36,351 nucleotides of DNA from Pseudomonadota bacterium (GTDB lineage Bacteria > Pseudomonadota > Gammaproteobacteria > Steroidobacterales > Steroidobacteraceae): assembly GCA_021822385.1 (NCBI GenBank), contig JAKARC010000002.1, positions 1 to 36,351 of the forward strand. Reading direction: 5' to 3'. Under the pieces are notes generated by a model, which was not told where the DNA came from, made no database searches, and saw only the letters and a program-made list of their open reading frames with translations. This document shows positions 26,699 to 36,351 of the stretch, one piece after another; position 1 is the stretch's first letter; each line of letters starts with the position of its first letter. Both the position numbers and the translations under genes were made by a program.

Positions 26699-27429
26699 GG
26701 CGCCGCCTCACCGAACACCCACGCCGGCACGTGACGCCACCCCTGGATCAGAACGCGATCGAGTCGGCGATACTCGGGGCAGCAGCGCTCCACGCATTGC
26801 CAGAAACGCCGGGAGTGGTTCATGTGCTGGGTGTGCGCGAGTTCATGGATCATGAGGTAGCGCACGACATCGGGCGGCAAAAACAACAGACAGGCGTTCA
26901 AACTGATCGTGCCGCGCGCCGAACAGCTGCCCCAACGTGTCCGTTGGCACCGTACGACCATGCGCTCGTAGTGAAAGCCGAACTCGCGCGCTCGAGCCTC
27001 GAGCAGTGGCGTGAACACGCTGCGCGCACGTTCGAGCAGCCAGGCCCGCAGCGCCATGCGAATCGCGGCACCGCCAGCCGCCTCGCCACTCAGCACGAGC
27101 AGATCCGCCCGCGTCCTCGTCCGCAGCGGCCCGCTGCCGCCGGCCAGATGTATCCGCCAGTGCTCGGCGCAGGCGCTCAGCGCGACAGCCACTGGCGGAA
27201 ACGGCTCGGGCGGTGCCGCCGTCCGGCGTGCCTCGGCGCGCTTACGCTCGATCCACTGTCTGTGCCGATCGAGAAATCCCTCAATGAGCCGCGGCGGCGT
27301 TCGCAGCGGTACGACCACCTCCACCCGGCCGGTGTGAAAGACTCGCACCACCATGCGGCGAGCACGCCGGCTCTCCCGCACGCTCCAGCCCACGTCCTGC
27401 TCCGACCACAACGACAATTGCGCGTGCAT
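26695..27429 (-). CDS. YgjP-like zinc metallopeptidase domain protein
   Basis: The DUF45/WLM-type zinc site is complete: His195, Glu196, His199 in MIHELAHTQH and a third ligand in MNHSRRFW (His205). The preceding QRTRWGSCSARGTISLN is the family hallmark. The N-terminal third is basic and beta-rich, as in YgjP. Length 244 aa. Substrates of this family are poorly defined: E. coli YgjP has been linked to protein or nucleotide hydrolysis, and I do not choose between them. Its stop overlaps the kynA start (ATGA), a fixed pairing whose meaning is unclear. Confidence 0.85.
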   Translation of the reverse strand: MHAQLSLWSEQDVGWSVRESRRARRMVVRVFHTGRVEVVVPLRTPPRLIEGFLDRHRQWIERKRAEARRTAAPPEPFPPVAVALSACAEHWRIHLAGGSGPLRTRTRADLLVLSGEAAGGAAIRMALRAWLLERARSVFTPLLEARAREFGFHYERMVVRCQRTRWGSCSARGTISLNACLLFLPPDVVRYLMIHELAHTQHMNHSRRFWQCVERCCPEYRRLDRVLIQGWRHVPAWVFGEAAP

Positions 27430-27582
27430 CCCCGCGACGACCCATCAATGCCGGCACATCCGGCCCACCTGATGCGCCATCATACCAGTCGCCGCCGCGG
27501 CGCACCGGGCAGACGGCTACCGCGATCATCGGCTAGGATGCGCGGACACGTTACGGAATGCGCTCGCAGTGTCGGATCGGCC

Positions 27583-28466
<884 letters not shown>

Positions 28467-28470
<4 letters not shown>

Positions 28471-29471
28471 TGCGCCGCCTGCTTGCCGTCTGGCATGCGC
28501 GCAATCTCGAATTCATCCGGGATCGCGGCTCGCTGTTGTTCACGCTGGTACTGCCACTGTCGATCATCGTCGGCGTCGCCGTGATCTTTGGCGGGCCGCC
28601 CCGACCGCTCTTTACGGTCGGGGTGCTCGGCGGTCCGACCGCTCTGGTCCACAATGCCTTCGCCCACACGCGCTACGTGCAATTTGTTCCGATCGCGAAC
28701 CTTCAGGACGGCTTGCATGCAGTGCGCCACGAGCGCATTGCACTGCTGTTTGCCGCCGGCACGCCACCGCACTTCTGGGTCAACGCCCACTCGCCCAAGG
28801 GCTACATCGTCGAGCGCTTGCTGCGCGCGGCCGATCCCCGGGCCGTACGCCTCGCCGTCAGTGGGCGGCAGATCCGCTACGTCGATTGGCTGTTCCCGGG
28901 GATCCTCGCCCTGAACATGATGTTCAGCTGCCTGTTTGGCGTCGGCTACGTCGTGCTGCGGTACCGGCAGAGCGGGTTCCTGAAGCGCCTGCACGCCACG
29001 CCGCTTACGGCCTTTGAGTTTCTCGGCGCGCAGGTGCTCTCGCGCCTGACCATCATCTTGCTGATCAGCACCGTGCTATATGCGGCGGTCGGCGCCATCA
29101 TCCATTTTCATGCCGCCGGCAATCTCGCCCTGCTGCTGCTGGTCGCGCTGCTCGGCGCCTTGGCGATGATCGCGCTCGGCTTGACCGTCTCGGCACGTCT
29201 GGCGAGTGAGGAGTTGGTCAACGGCCTGCTGAATGTCCTCACCTGGCCCATGGTCATGCTCTCGGGCGTCTGGTTCTCCCTCGCCGGCGCGCCCCGCTGG
29301 CTGCGTTGGATGGCCGACGCTCTACCGCTGACACAGCTGCTGCGCGCCGCCCGCGCGGTGATGCTCTATGGGGCCGGTATCGGTGCGATTGCACCACAGC
29401 TTGTTTATCTGGCAGTCGTGACGTTGGTGTTTCTTGCCATCGGCGCTTATTCCTTCAAATGGCGAATTTAG
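28467..29471 (+). CDS. ABC-2 type exporter, permease subunit
   Basis: Membrane partner of the preceding ATPase, 334 aa. One helix lies near the N-terminus (LLFTLVLPLSIIVGVAVIF), then a soluble periplasmic loop of about 100 residues, then five hydrophobic segments in the C-terminal half, including ILALNMMFSCLFGVGYVVL, LALLLLVALLGALAMIALG and a final LVYLAVVTLVFLAIGAYSF. This is the ABC-2 (DrrB/YhhJ-like) topology. A single permease gene means the transporter is probably a homodimer of each subunit. Confidence 0.9.
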
Positions 29472-29485
29472 CCGACGAGGTCTGC

Positions 29486-30523
29486 ATGCCCAATCCCCCC
29501 CTGCGATTCATGAGCGACAACACGGCGAGCGCATGTCCGCAAATGCTCGCCGCGCTCGCTGCCGCCAATCACGGTCTTGCCGTCGCCTACGGTGATGACC
29601 CCTGGACTCGGCGCCTCGACGAGGCGCTCGGCACGTTCTTCGGCACGCCCGTACGCGCTTTCGCGGTCGCCACTGGCACCGCAGCCAACGCACTGGCGCT
29701 CGCGACACTGACACCGCCCTACGGCGCCATCTACGCTCATCACGAGGCACACATAGCCTGCGACGAGTGTGGCGCTCCAGGGTTCTTCACCGCCGGCGCG
29801 CAACTGCAATTGCTCGAGGGCACACACGCCAAGCTGTCGGCGGAGGCGCTCGCCGCGGCGCTCGAGGGCCATCCGGGCTCGGTGCATACCGTGCAACCGG
29901 CCGCCGTGTCGATCAGTCAGGCGAGCGAACTGGGCGTCGCGTACCGCCCCGAGGAAATTACCGCATTGTGTGCGGTTGCCCACGCGCGGGGTCTTAAGGT
30001 ACACATGGACGGCGCACGCTTCGCGAACGCAGTGAGCTTCCTCGGCTGCCACCCGGCAGATGTGACCTGGCGCGCCGGGATCGACGTCCTGTCCTTCGGT
30101 GCGACCAAAAATGGCGCTCTGGCGGCCGAGGCCGTGATCTTCTTCGACCCCGCCTTGGTGCGCGATTTCGAGCTGCGCCGCAAACGCGCCGGGCATCTCA
30201 TCTCGAAATCCCGTTTCATCGCCGCGCAGCTGCTCGCCTATCTGCACGAGGATCTATGGCGGCACAACGCCGAGCGCGCCAACGGACTCGCCCGCCGGAT
30301 CGGCATGGCGGCCGGCAGCCGGCTCATCGCACCGGTGGAGGCGAACGAGGTGTTCGTCAACCTCGGCGTCCCCGGTAAGCACGCGTTGCGCGCGGCCGGA
30401 TTCGAGTTCTATGACTGGGGCGCCGAACAGACCGGCGTCGCCCGACTGGTGGTATCGTGGGATCAGGACGAGACGCATGTCGCGCAATTGTGCTCAGCAC
30501 TTGCGCAGCTGCCTGCAGGCTAA
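29486..30523 (+). CDS. ltaE: Threonine aldolase / beta-eliminating lyase family enzyme
   Basis: PLP enzyme predicted to cleave L-threonine or L-allo-threonine to glycine and acetaldehyde. The start RFMSDNTASACPQML, the glycine-rich GTAANALAL, the cofactor-binding HMDGARFANA (173-182) and the Schiff-base lysine Lys208 in SFGATKNG are all in the expected order. Length 345 aa from ATG 29486, preceded by GAGG. The SFGATKNG variant (rather than SLSKG) is typical of the low-specificity bacterial branch. It follows the exporter permease by 14 bases and may be co-transcribed, though no functional link is evident. Confidence 0.88.
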   Translation: MPNPPLRFMSDNTASACPQMLAALAAANHGLAVAYGDDPWTRRLDEALGTFFGTPVRAFAVATGTAANALALATLTPPYGAIYAHHEAHIACDECGAPGFFTAGAQLQLLEGTHAKLSAEALAAALEGHPGSVHTVQPAAVSISQASELGVAYRPEEITALCAVAHARGLKVHMDGARFANAVSFLGCHPADVTWRAGIDVLSFGATKNGALAAEAVIFFDPALVRDFELRRKRAGHLISKSRFIAAQLLAYLHEDLWRHNAERANGLARRIGMAAGSRLIAPVEANEVFVNLGVPGKHALRAAGFEFYDWGAEQTGVARLVVSWDQDETHVAQLCSALAQLPAG

Positions 30524-30732
30524 ATTCGAGATCGACCGGCCATGAGAGAGCGCCATTCGCATCAGCTGCCGCAGCGCACCATGACCGCACGGTTGCGCCG
30601 GCCCCGGCCGGTGAGACACCACTGTCTGCGCACTGTCACCGCGCTGCACACAGGCTGCCGCAATGTCTGGCCGGTCGCGCCTGGACCCGGCGGGCGTTGA
30701 CCGATTGCCGCTCCGGCCTGAGAGTGCCCTGC

Positions 30733-31569
30733 ATGCCCGCTGTACCAACGGCTCTCGAGTTCATCGATATCGGCGTCAACCTGACCCACACGAGCTTTGC
30801 TGCCGACCGCGACAGCGTCATCATGCGTGCCCAGCGCAGCGGCGTCAGCCAGATGATCGTGACCGGAGCGTGCGCTGCCAGCACTGCAGCGGCCATTGCG
30901 CTCTGCCGCTTACACCCGGCCAGATTGTTCGCCACCGCCGGCGTGCATCCCCATCACGCCAGCGAGGTCTCTGCTGTCGTGCTCGGCGAGATCGGCGTGC
31001 TCGCTCGCGCTCCCGAGGTAGTCGCAATAGGGGAATGCGGCCTCGACTATTACCGCGCGTTCTCCCCGCCCACCGTGCAGCGTCATGCCTTCGCCCGTCA
31101 ACTTGAACTCGCCGCACAGCTTGGTAAACCCGTCTTTCTGCATCAACGCGACGCCCACGGAGACTTTCTCGCGATCCTACGCGAACACCGTGCTCACCTC
31201 GGCGGCGGCGTGGCGCATTGTTTCACCGCAGGCATCACCGAACTCGACAACTATCTCGAACTAGGGCTTTACATCGGCATCACGGGTTGGATCTGCGACG
31301 AACGCCGCGGCGCCCATCTGCTGGAGCTGGTGCAGCGCATCCCAGCCGATCGCCTCCTGCTCGAGACCGACGGGCCTTACCTGCTGCCGCGCACGCTCAC
31401 ACCCAAGCCCGTATCGCGCCGCAACGAGCCGCAATACCTGCCCCATATCGCCGCGGTAATCGCCCGGGCGCGCGCGGAACCGTTGGCGACACTCGCGCGG
31501 GCGAGCACAGCAGCAACACGGCGCCTGTTCGCCCTGCCGGCCGCGCCGCCCGCTCCGCCAGGGGATTGA
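30733..31569 (+). CDS. tatD: TatD family metal-dependent DNase
   Basis: TIM-barrel metal-dependent hydrolase; E. coli TatD is a 3'-5' DNase involved in DNA repair. It matches TatD itself better than YcfH or YjjV: the N-terminus has FIDIGVNLTHTSF in place of the H-x-H motif, followed by GVHPHHA, GECGLDYYR, HQRDAHGDFL, HCFTAGI, GITGWICDERRG, LLLETDGPYLLPR and KPVSRRNEPQYLPHI. Length 278 aa from ATG 30733, which is only weakly preceded by a purine-rich stretch. About 210 bases without a gene separate it from the aldolase gene. Confidence 0.93.
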   Translation: MPAVPTALEFIDIGVNLTHTSFAADRDSVIMRAQRSGVSQMIVTGACAASTAAAIALCRLHPARLFATAGVHPHHASEVSAVVLGEIGVLARAPEVVAIGECGLDYYRAFSPPTVQRHAFARQLELAAQLGKPVFLHQRDAHGDFLAILREHRAHLGGGVAHCFTAGITELDNYLELGLYIGITGWICDERRGAHLLELVQRIPADRLLLETDGPYLLPRTLTPKPVSRRNEPQYLPHIAAVIARARAEPLATLARASTAATRRLFALPAAPPAPPGD

Positions 31570-31576
31570 TTCGCGA

Positions 31577-31595
31577 CGCACCGGCCGGCGGTGCG
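31577..31595. terminator. Strong GC hairpin after tatD, without T-tract
   Basis: CGCACCG, a five-base loop, then CGGTGCG, starting eight bases after the tatD stop. The seven-pair stem could end or stabilise the tatD transcript, but no run of T follows, so it is not a classical intrinsic terminator. Confidence 0.35.
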
Positions 31596-32523
31596 AGCGC
31601 ACAGAGCCGCCCTGCGATCGGCCGCATCGGCGCAGGAAATGACCGCTGCAAAGTGCCGTGACTTTACGCTGACAGTCGCTCAAGCCACAGCGTGATGGGC
31701 TGCGGTAGTGACACGCTCCTGCGCCACCATACGTGCCACTCACCCCGGCGCGACCGTGTAGGCGCCACAGGATGACGGGCGCGAGTGCAAGCCCATCGGT
31801 CCAGATGCAGCGGGACCTGCCGCGTGCACAACTCTGCCCGCCTCTTTCGGGCAACGGCAACTCCGTATGTCGTCACTCCCGTGGTGTAGACAGCCACGTG
31901 CCAGCGCCGCGATACGTCACTGCATCGCCGGCGTCTCTCTGTGCAGGCAAGCCCGCGGGTTATTGGGCAGTAGCCGGTTCGGTGGGCGTGCCGGGCGTGG
32001 GAGGCATTCTTGCTCATCAGCCGGTCCTCACAGCTGGCAGCCGGTTGTCATCGCGGCGCCGCGTTCGAGCGACTTTGTCGCTTGGCTTGGAGTCGACGCG
32101 CAAGACAGCGTCTGCACGGTGCTCCCGGCGGATGCAACAGCAAATCCCCTCGAAGTGGCAGTCGAGAACATGTCCTCAGTAAACAAGCCGTACCCGAGCT
32201 GATCGCGCTGGCGCCGAAGGGCATGACCACCGACTCGAGCCGCTCAGCCACGAAAGGCATCGTGGCGATGAACGCATTCGCCATCGCCCCACCGCGAACG
32301 CTTCACGAGATACTGCGGGCCGCAATGAACTCTGCCTGCCACAGTGGCCACCTCGACATGACCGGCTGGTGTGGCGAGAGTTTTTCCCATTTTTCGGTCG
32401 TAAACACTAACGCCAGACAGTTCTGCCCATTCAGTGGTCCGGAGCGCAACTCATCAATGCGGCAGCTGCAAAACCCGGCAATATCAGACACTCCCGGTCC
32501 CAACTCGCCACGCAGTGCCGCCT
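31596..32523. other. About 930 bases without a convincing gene
   Basis: All six frames give short, composition-poor translations. One plus-strand piece at about 32068-32202 (SDFVAWLGVDAQDSVCTVLPADA) faintly recalls the N-terminus of IS110-type transposases, but it is interrupted and unsupported. The block lies between the core gene tatD and the IS3 element and probably consists of decayed mobile or accessory DNA. No RNA gene was recognised. Confidence 0.4.
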
Positions 32524-32563
32524 TGAACCGCCCCCGGGTATTCCGGAGAGCTCCGGGTTTGGG

Positions 32564-33787
<1,224 letters not shown>

Positions 33788-33837
33788 TGCTCCATCCTCT
33801 CAAGAATTGGAGCCTGCGGGAAACCCGGCGCGGTTCA

Positions 33838-34178
33838 GTCTTGCGCGCCCTGGTGACCGTGGGCCAAGAATGAGCGTGAGTCTTTGCTTGCCAGAATTGG
33901 TCCGTTGACAGATTGCCTTACCCGGTGGCGGTGTTGTTTTCAGATTTCGTTGAGGCGGAGCTGACGACGTAAAACTGAGATACACGTTCGCGCGCGAAAG
34001 GAGTGTCTCGCAGCGCGCTGCTGTCACGGAACCATTCTCGTCCAAATGGCCGTCGGTTTGTCGGGCGGGCCCGATACCGACCGACTGAGCGGTGTCTTGT
34101 CCAGAGCCCGTTGGAAGTAGGGACGACCTGTACAGGAAGTCTCTTGGCCGTGACATGTCACCAGGGTACGCTGAGGTC
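33838..34178. other. Intergenic stretch between the IS3 end and the MNT gene
   Basis: About 340 bases with no convincing coding frame. A minus-strand open frame crosses it and the IS end, but its composition (Arg, Ser, Pro, Thr) is not protein-like. The promoter of the toxin-antitoxin operon should lie in its right half; I see no clear -35/-10 pair. The base composition is noticeably less GC-rich than the core genes. Confidence 0.3.
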
Positions 34179-34475
34179 ATGAAACCTTCAGAGGCCCTTG
34201 CCATGCACCGCGAGCGCATTCGTGCGATCGTGGCACATTATGGGGGCGTCAATCCGCGAGTCTTCGGGTCCGTCGCGCGAGGAGAAGACACTGAGGACAG
34301 CGATCTCGACATTCTGGTGGACGACCCCGAAGGTCACCGGCTCAATTTATTCGCGCTCGGTGGCATGAACTACGACATATCGTGCCTGATCGGGCGGCCG
34401 GTCGATGTCGTACCGTCGGCTGACTTGCCTCAGCGGATACGTGACGAGGCGTATTCCGAGGCGATGCCGTTATGA
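34179..34475 (+). CDS. mntA: MNT-type nucleotidyltransferase (MntA-like antitoxin)
   Basis: Small nucleotidyltransferase of 98 aa. The active site is GSVARGEDTEDSDLDILVD, matching G-S-x-A-R-G...S-D-x-D, with the two metal-binding aspartates. A C-terminal RIRDEAYSEAMPL matches the family's usual end. In characterised MntA/HepT systems this protein AMPylates a tyrosine of the HEPN RNase toxin to neutralise it. ATG 34179 was chosen for its adjacent TGAGG (spacing is short); an in-frame ATG at 34155 is possible. The stop overlaps the HEPN start as ATGA. Expected location: cytoplasm. Confidence 0.88.
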   Translation: MKPSEALAMHRERIRAIVAHYGGVNPRVFGSVARGEDTEDSDLDILVDDPEGHRLNLFALGGMNYDISCLIGRPVDVVPSADLPQRIRDEAYSEAMPL

Positions 34476-34768
34476 GGTCCAAGAAAGCCCGCGATTCCGA
34501 TTATCTTGAACACATTGCGAACCGCATTGCGCGGATTGAGCGGGCGACATCGGGCGTCGATCTCGCCGGCTTTCTCGGGAACGAGGATTTGCAGGCCGCC
34601 GTCGAGCGATACATCGAGATCATTGGCAAGGCGGCGGGAAAATTGAGCCAGCATACCCGAGACCTCGCGCCGGACGTCCCGTGGAGCCAAGTCATTGGCG
34701 CAAGGAATGTCGTCGTGCATGGATATGCGGAGATAGAACCGGATCGCCATGAGGACCGCAGCCGATGA
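34472..34768 (+). CDS. hepT: HEPN domain RNase (HepT-like toxin, DUF86), with altered C-terminus
   Basis: A helical HEPN protein of 98 aa, partner of the preceding nucleotidyltransferase. The N-terminal DYLEHIANRIARIERATSGVD and central VERYIEIIGKAAGKLS are typical. The RNase motif R-x4-H and the following tyrosine that MntA AMPylates are present as ARNVVVHGYAEI. After AEI relatives continue with a helix containing an aromatic-rich 'LW.IV...LP' segment; here the last ten residues (EPDRHEDRSR) are unrelated and the protein ends about 12-15 residues short. That may reflect a past frameshift or replacement. The stop overlaps a third small gene. Confidence 0.85.
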   Translation: MRSKKARDSDYLEHIANRIARIERATSGVDLAGFLGNEDLQAAVERYIEIIGKAAGKLSQHTRDLAPDVPWSQVIGARNVVVHGYAEIEPDRHEDRSR

Positions 34769-34941
34769 GCGGGCCGGCCGCTAGTTCCGCGGCGCGTCGC
34801 AAGCGCGCCGAACGCGAGCGGCGCCGAAGGGCGGGCTTTGTCTTGCGGCAGATCTGGGTGCGACCCGGTGATTGGCCTCGCCTGAAGCGGTACCTAGAAG
34901 CCCTCGACCGGCCTGACAGCCGGTGCTCCGGCCCCCGATAA
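34765..34941 (+). CDS. Small basic protein coupled to the HEPN gene (58 aa, unknown)
   Basis: The ATG at 34765 overlaps the hepT stop as ATGA, the same junction as between mntA and hepT, which argues that this is a real third gene. The N-terminal 22 residues are almost all Ala/Arg/Lys/Glu (RRKRAERERRRRAG) and probably helical. The rest reads FVLRQIWVRPGDWPRLKRYLEAL, a strand then a helix, similar to many short uncharacterised proteobacterial proteins with an 'RQIWV..DDW' core. This could be a ribbon-helix-helix-type DNA or RNA binder, so a regulator of the operon is one idea. No function is established. Confidence 0.6.
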   Translation: MSGPAASSAARRKRAERERRRRAGFVLRQIWVRPGDWPRLKRYLEALDRPDSRCSGPR

Positions 34942-35119
34942 CACGTAGCGTCGGCAGCCCGGCGGACATCAGCGTCATCCGCGCTGTTCCAAGTTGCACC
35001 GAACCGCGCGCCAGATGCTGTCACCGAGATGGATTGATCTTGGCGAGCACACCCACTCTTTTTGCTGAGCGCCGCAGTCTAGGGAGCGCGCAGATGAAAC
35101 TCCCCGGAGGCGCCGATGC

Positions 35120-35395
35120 GCGTCCGCGGAGAAATTTACGCAAACTCTGAAGATCAAGACCTTCGTGGGTACCTCCCCGACGGCAGGGAAAACCCAGGTG
35201 TGGACCGCCATGATCACAACGCTGATGCTGCGCTTGATGCAGCTGAAGTCGCGCTGGGGTTGATCGATGTCGAATCTGGTGGCGCTGCTGCGCATGAACC
35301 TGTTCACGCATCGGGACCTGTGGGCGTGGCTCGAAACTCCCTTCGCTGTACCACCGGATCCGCCCGGACCTGAGCAAGTGGTCATGGCATTTTGA
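35120..35395 (+). pseudogene. C-terminal relic of an IS4-type transposase
   Basis: A single frame reads LKIKTFVGTSPTAGKTQVW, then TAMITTLMLRLMQLKSRWG, a TGA stop, then SMSNLVALLRMNLFTHRDLWAWLETPF and ends at TGA 35393-35395. This is the conserved end of IS4-type transposases, where the interrupted position is normally tryptophan (WSLSNL), so TGG has become TGA. The N-terminal two thirds, including the catalytic residues, are absent. It is the trace of an old insertion that was mostly deleted. The subgroup cannot be told. Confidence 0.8.
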
Positions 35396-35697
35396 CCTGG
35401 ACAGCATCAGGGGGGCCTGAAATTGACTCGGGTTCAAAACCTGTCAAATTACCCAGACAACCCCAGTCAGTTCGGCGAATTCCAGCTAATTTGGACAGCA
35501 GTGCACGCAGACAGTATTGCGGCCACGGCGTTCACTCCGGGGAGTGCCGTCCTCATGGCTCTGCCGCTTGACGACAGCGCTGATTCTCCCTGCGTTCGAA
35601 CACTCCCGCCTTGCGCAGCACACGACATCTTTCCATAATCGGCATAGGGCCGCTGCGGTCGAGGACCGTCGAGCGCACCGCACATACGAGAGAACCG
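35396..35697. other. Intergenic region before the M20 peptidase gene
   Basis: About 300 bases without a gene. The first part is probably flank or end of the IS4-type relic. It contains a perfect palindrome, CACTCC-GG-GGAGTG, at 35533-35546, which could be a small hairpin or an operator. No clear promoter was recognised. Confidence 0.35.
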
Positions 35698-36351
35698 ATG
35701 GATCTGCCGAACCTGCGTGAACACATCGGCGCCGCGTGGCGTGACTCGATTCTCGAGCAGCTGTGCGCGTACGTGCGCATCCCAAATAAATCCCCACTGT
35801 TCGATCCGGATTGGGAACGACACGGACATATGGAGGCCGCCGCGGAGCTGCTCGCGCACTGGTGCCGAAGCCAGCCCATTGCGGGCATGCGGGTGCAGCT
35901 GCACCGGCTGGCGCACAGAACCCCCGTGCTCGTGATCGACATTCCGGGCGAGCTGCCCGGATGTGTACTGCTGTACGGACACATGGACAAGCAACCGGAA
36001 TTCACCGGCTGGCACAGTGATCTTGGACCATGGCAGCCAGTGCTGCGCGCCGGCAGGCTCTATGGACGCGGTGCCGCAGACGACGGCTACGCCGTATTCA
36101 GCGCGGTGACGGCCATCGCGGCTCTGAAGGCACAAAGGGTCCCTCTCTCGCGCTGCCTCGTCCTCATCGAGGCATGTGAGGAAAGTGGCAGCGTCGATCT
36201 TCCGGCACATCTTGATGCCCTCGGTGAGACGCTCGCGGCACCCTCCCTCGTAATTTGCCTGGACGCCGAATGTGGTAACTATACGCAGCTGTGGTGCACC
36301 ACATCCTTGCGCGGCAATCTGGTCGGGGAACTCACGATCCGAGTGCTCACG
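35698..36351 (+). CDS. M20-family metallopeptidase, N-terminal part (runs off the window)
   Basis: 218 codons are visible and the frame is open at the window end. The dinuclear zinc site of the M20/ArgE/DapE family is in place: H-x-D in LLYGHMDKQPE, the bridging Asp in GRGAADDGYA, the catalytic base and ligand Glu pair in IEACEESGS, and a further ligand Asp in VICLDAECGN. The motif spacing and the early RIPNKSP segment fit dipeptidase-type members (M20A/CPG2 or carnosinase-like). Substrate is not determinable. ATG 35698 is preceded by GAGAGA. The gene lies beyond the accessory patch and seems to return to core genome. Confidence 0.9.
   Translation, partial: MDLPNLREHIGAAWRDSILEQLCAYVRIPNKSPLFDPDWERHGHMEAAAELLAHWCRSQPIAGMRVQLHRLAHRTPVLVIDIPGELPGCVLLYGHMDKQPEFTGWHSDLGPWQPVLRAGRLYGRGAADDGYAVFSAVTAIAALKAQRVPLSRCLVLIEACEESGSVDLPAHLDALGETLAAPSLVICLDAECGNYTQLWCTTSLRGNLVGELTIRVLT

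Noticed and set aside
26731-27582. A 284-codon N-terminal extension of the ABC ATPase frame
   Set aside because: This part is antisense to the YgjP-type gene with its intact zinc motif, and the ATPase fold begins right after ATG 27583.
33800-34219. Minus-strand open frame of about 139 codons crossing the right end of the IS3 element
   Set aside because: It spans the IS terminus and the start of mntA, has low-complexity composition and no recognisable motif.
35467-36210. Long minus-strand open frame over the M20 peptidase gene
   Set aside because: It is antisense to a frame with the complete M20 metal-binding motifs; its own translation is Arg/Cys/Ser-rich and shows no motif.

Overview
The window comes from a GC-rich bacterial chromosome. 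Its content suggests a gammaproteobacterium related to the Xanthomonadales/Nevskiales/Steroidobacter group. The evidence is the uvrC-pgsA-tRNA-Gly(GCC) arrangement, a PhoP/PhoQ-type two-component pair preceded by a PepSY protein, a class II DAHP synthase, clustering of icd, phoPQ, purB, nudJ and mnmA (near one another in enterics too), and a saccharopine dehydrogenase plus ALDH7 pair. This placement is inference from gene content; no 16S or ribosomal protein gene is present.

Region 1 (1-2041) is accessory DNA. It holds the C-terminal part of a tyrosine integrase, a degenerate transposase-like reading frame, an unrecognised one-helix membrane protein on the minus strand, a 68-aa unknown protein and about 400 bases without a gene. 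It stops at the 3' end of tRNA-Gly, which looks like the attachment site of an integrated element.

Region 2 (2042-31569) is a densely packed core segment. On the minus strand lie aroF-type class II DAHP synthase, icd, a family-5 uracil-DNA glycosylase, uvrC, pgsA and tRNA-Gly. Divergent from these is a plus-strand set: saccharopine dehydrogenase and alpha-aminoadipate semialdehyde dehydrogenase (lysine catabolism), then a short RNase II/R-family exonuclease translationally coupled to a LOG protein. Next on the minus strand come fumC, a CoA-type Nudix hydrolase and mazG, then PepSY-phoP-phoQ. purB diverges from fumC and is followed by a DUF7931-type protein, nudJ, mnmA, aconitase acnA and a HAD-IB phosphatase. 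kynA and a YgjP-type metallopeptidase are on the minus strand. A two-gene ABC-2 exporter, a threonine aldolase and tatD close the core on the plus strand. Three TCA enzymes (icd, fumC, acnA) sit within 20 kb.

Region 3 (31570-35697) is a second accessory patch. It has about 950 bases of gene-free sequence, an IS3-family element with recognisable terminal inverted repeats but a broken orfB, a MNT/HEPN (MntA/HepT-type) toxin-antitoxin pair with a third small overlapping gene, and the C-terminal relic of an IS4-type transposase. Region 4 (35698-end) is the start of an M20-family metallopeptidase that runs out of the window.

Most of the window is ordinary core genome. The least explained pieces are the three-gene MNT/HEPN/small-ORF unit with its altered HepT tail, the membrane-anchored unknown protein next to the integrase, and the gene-free block before the IS3 element.
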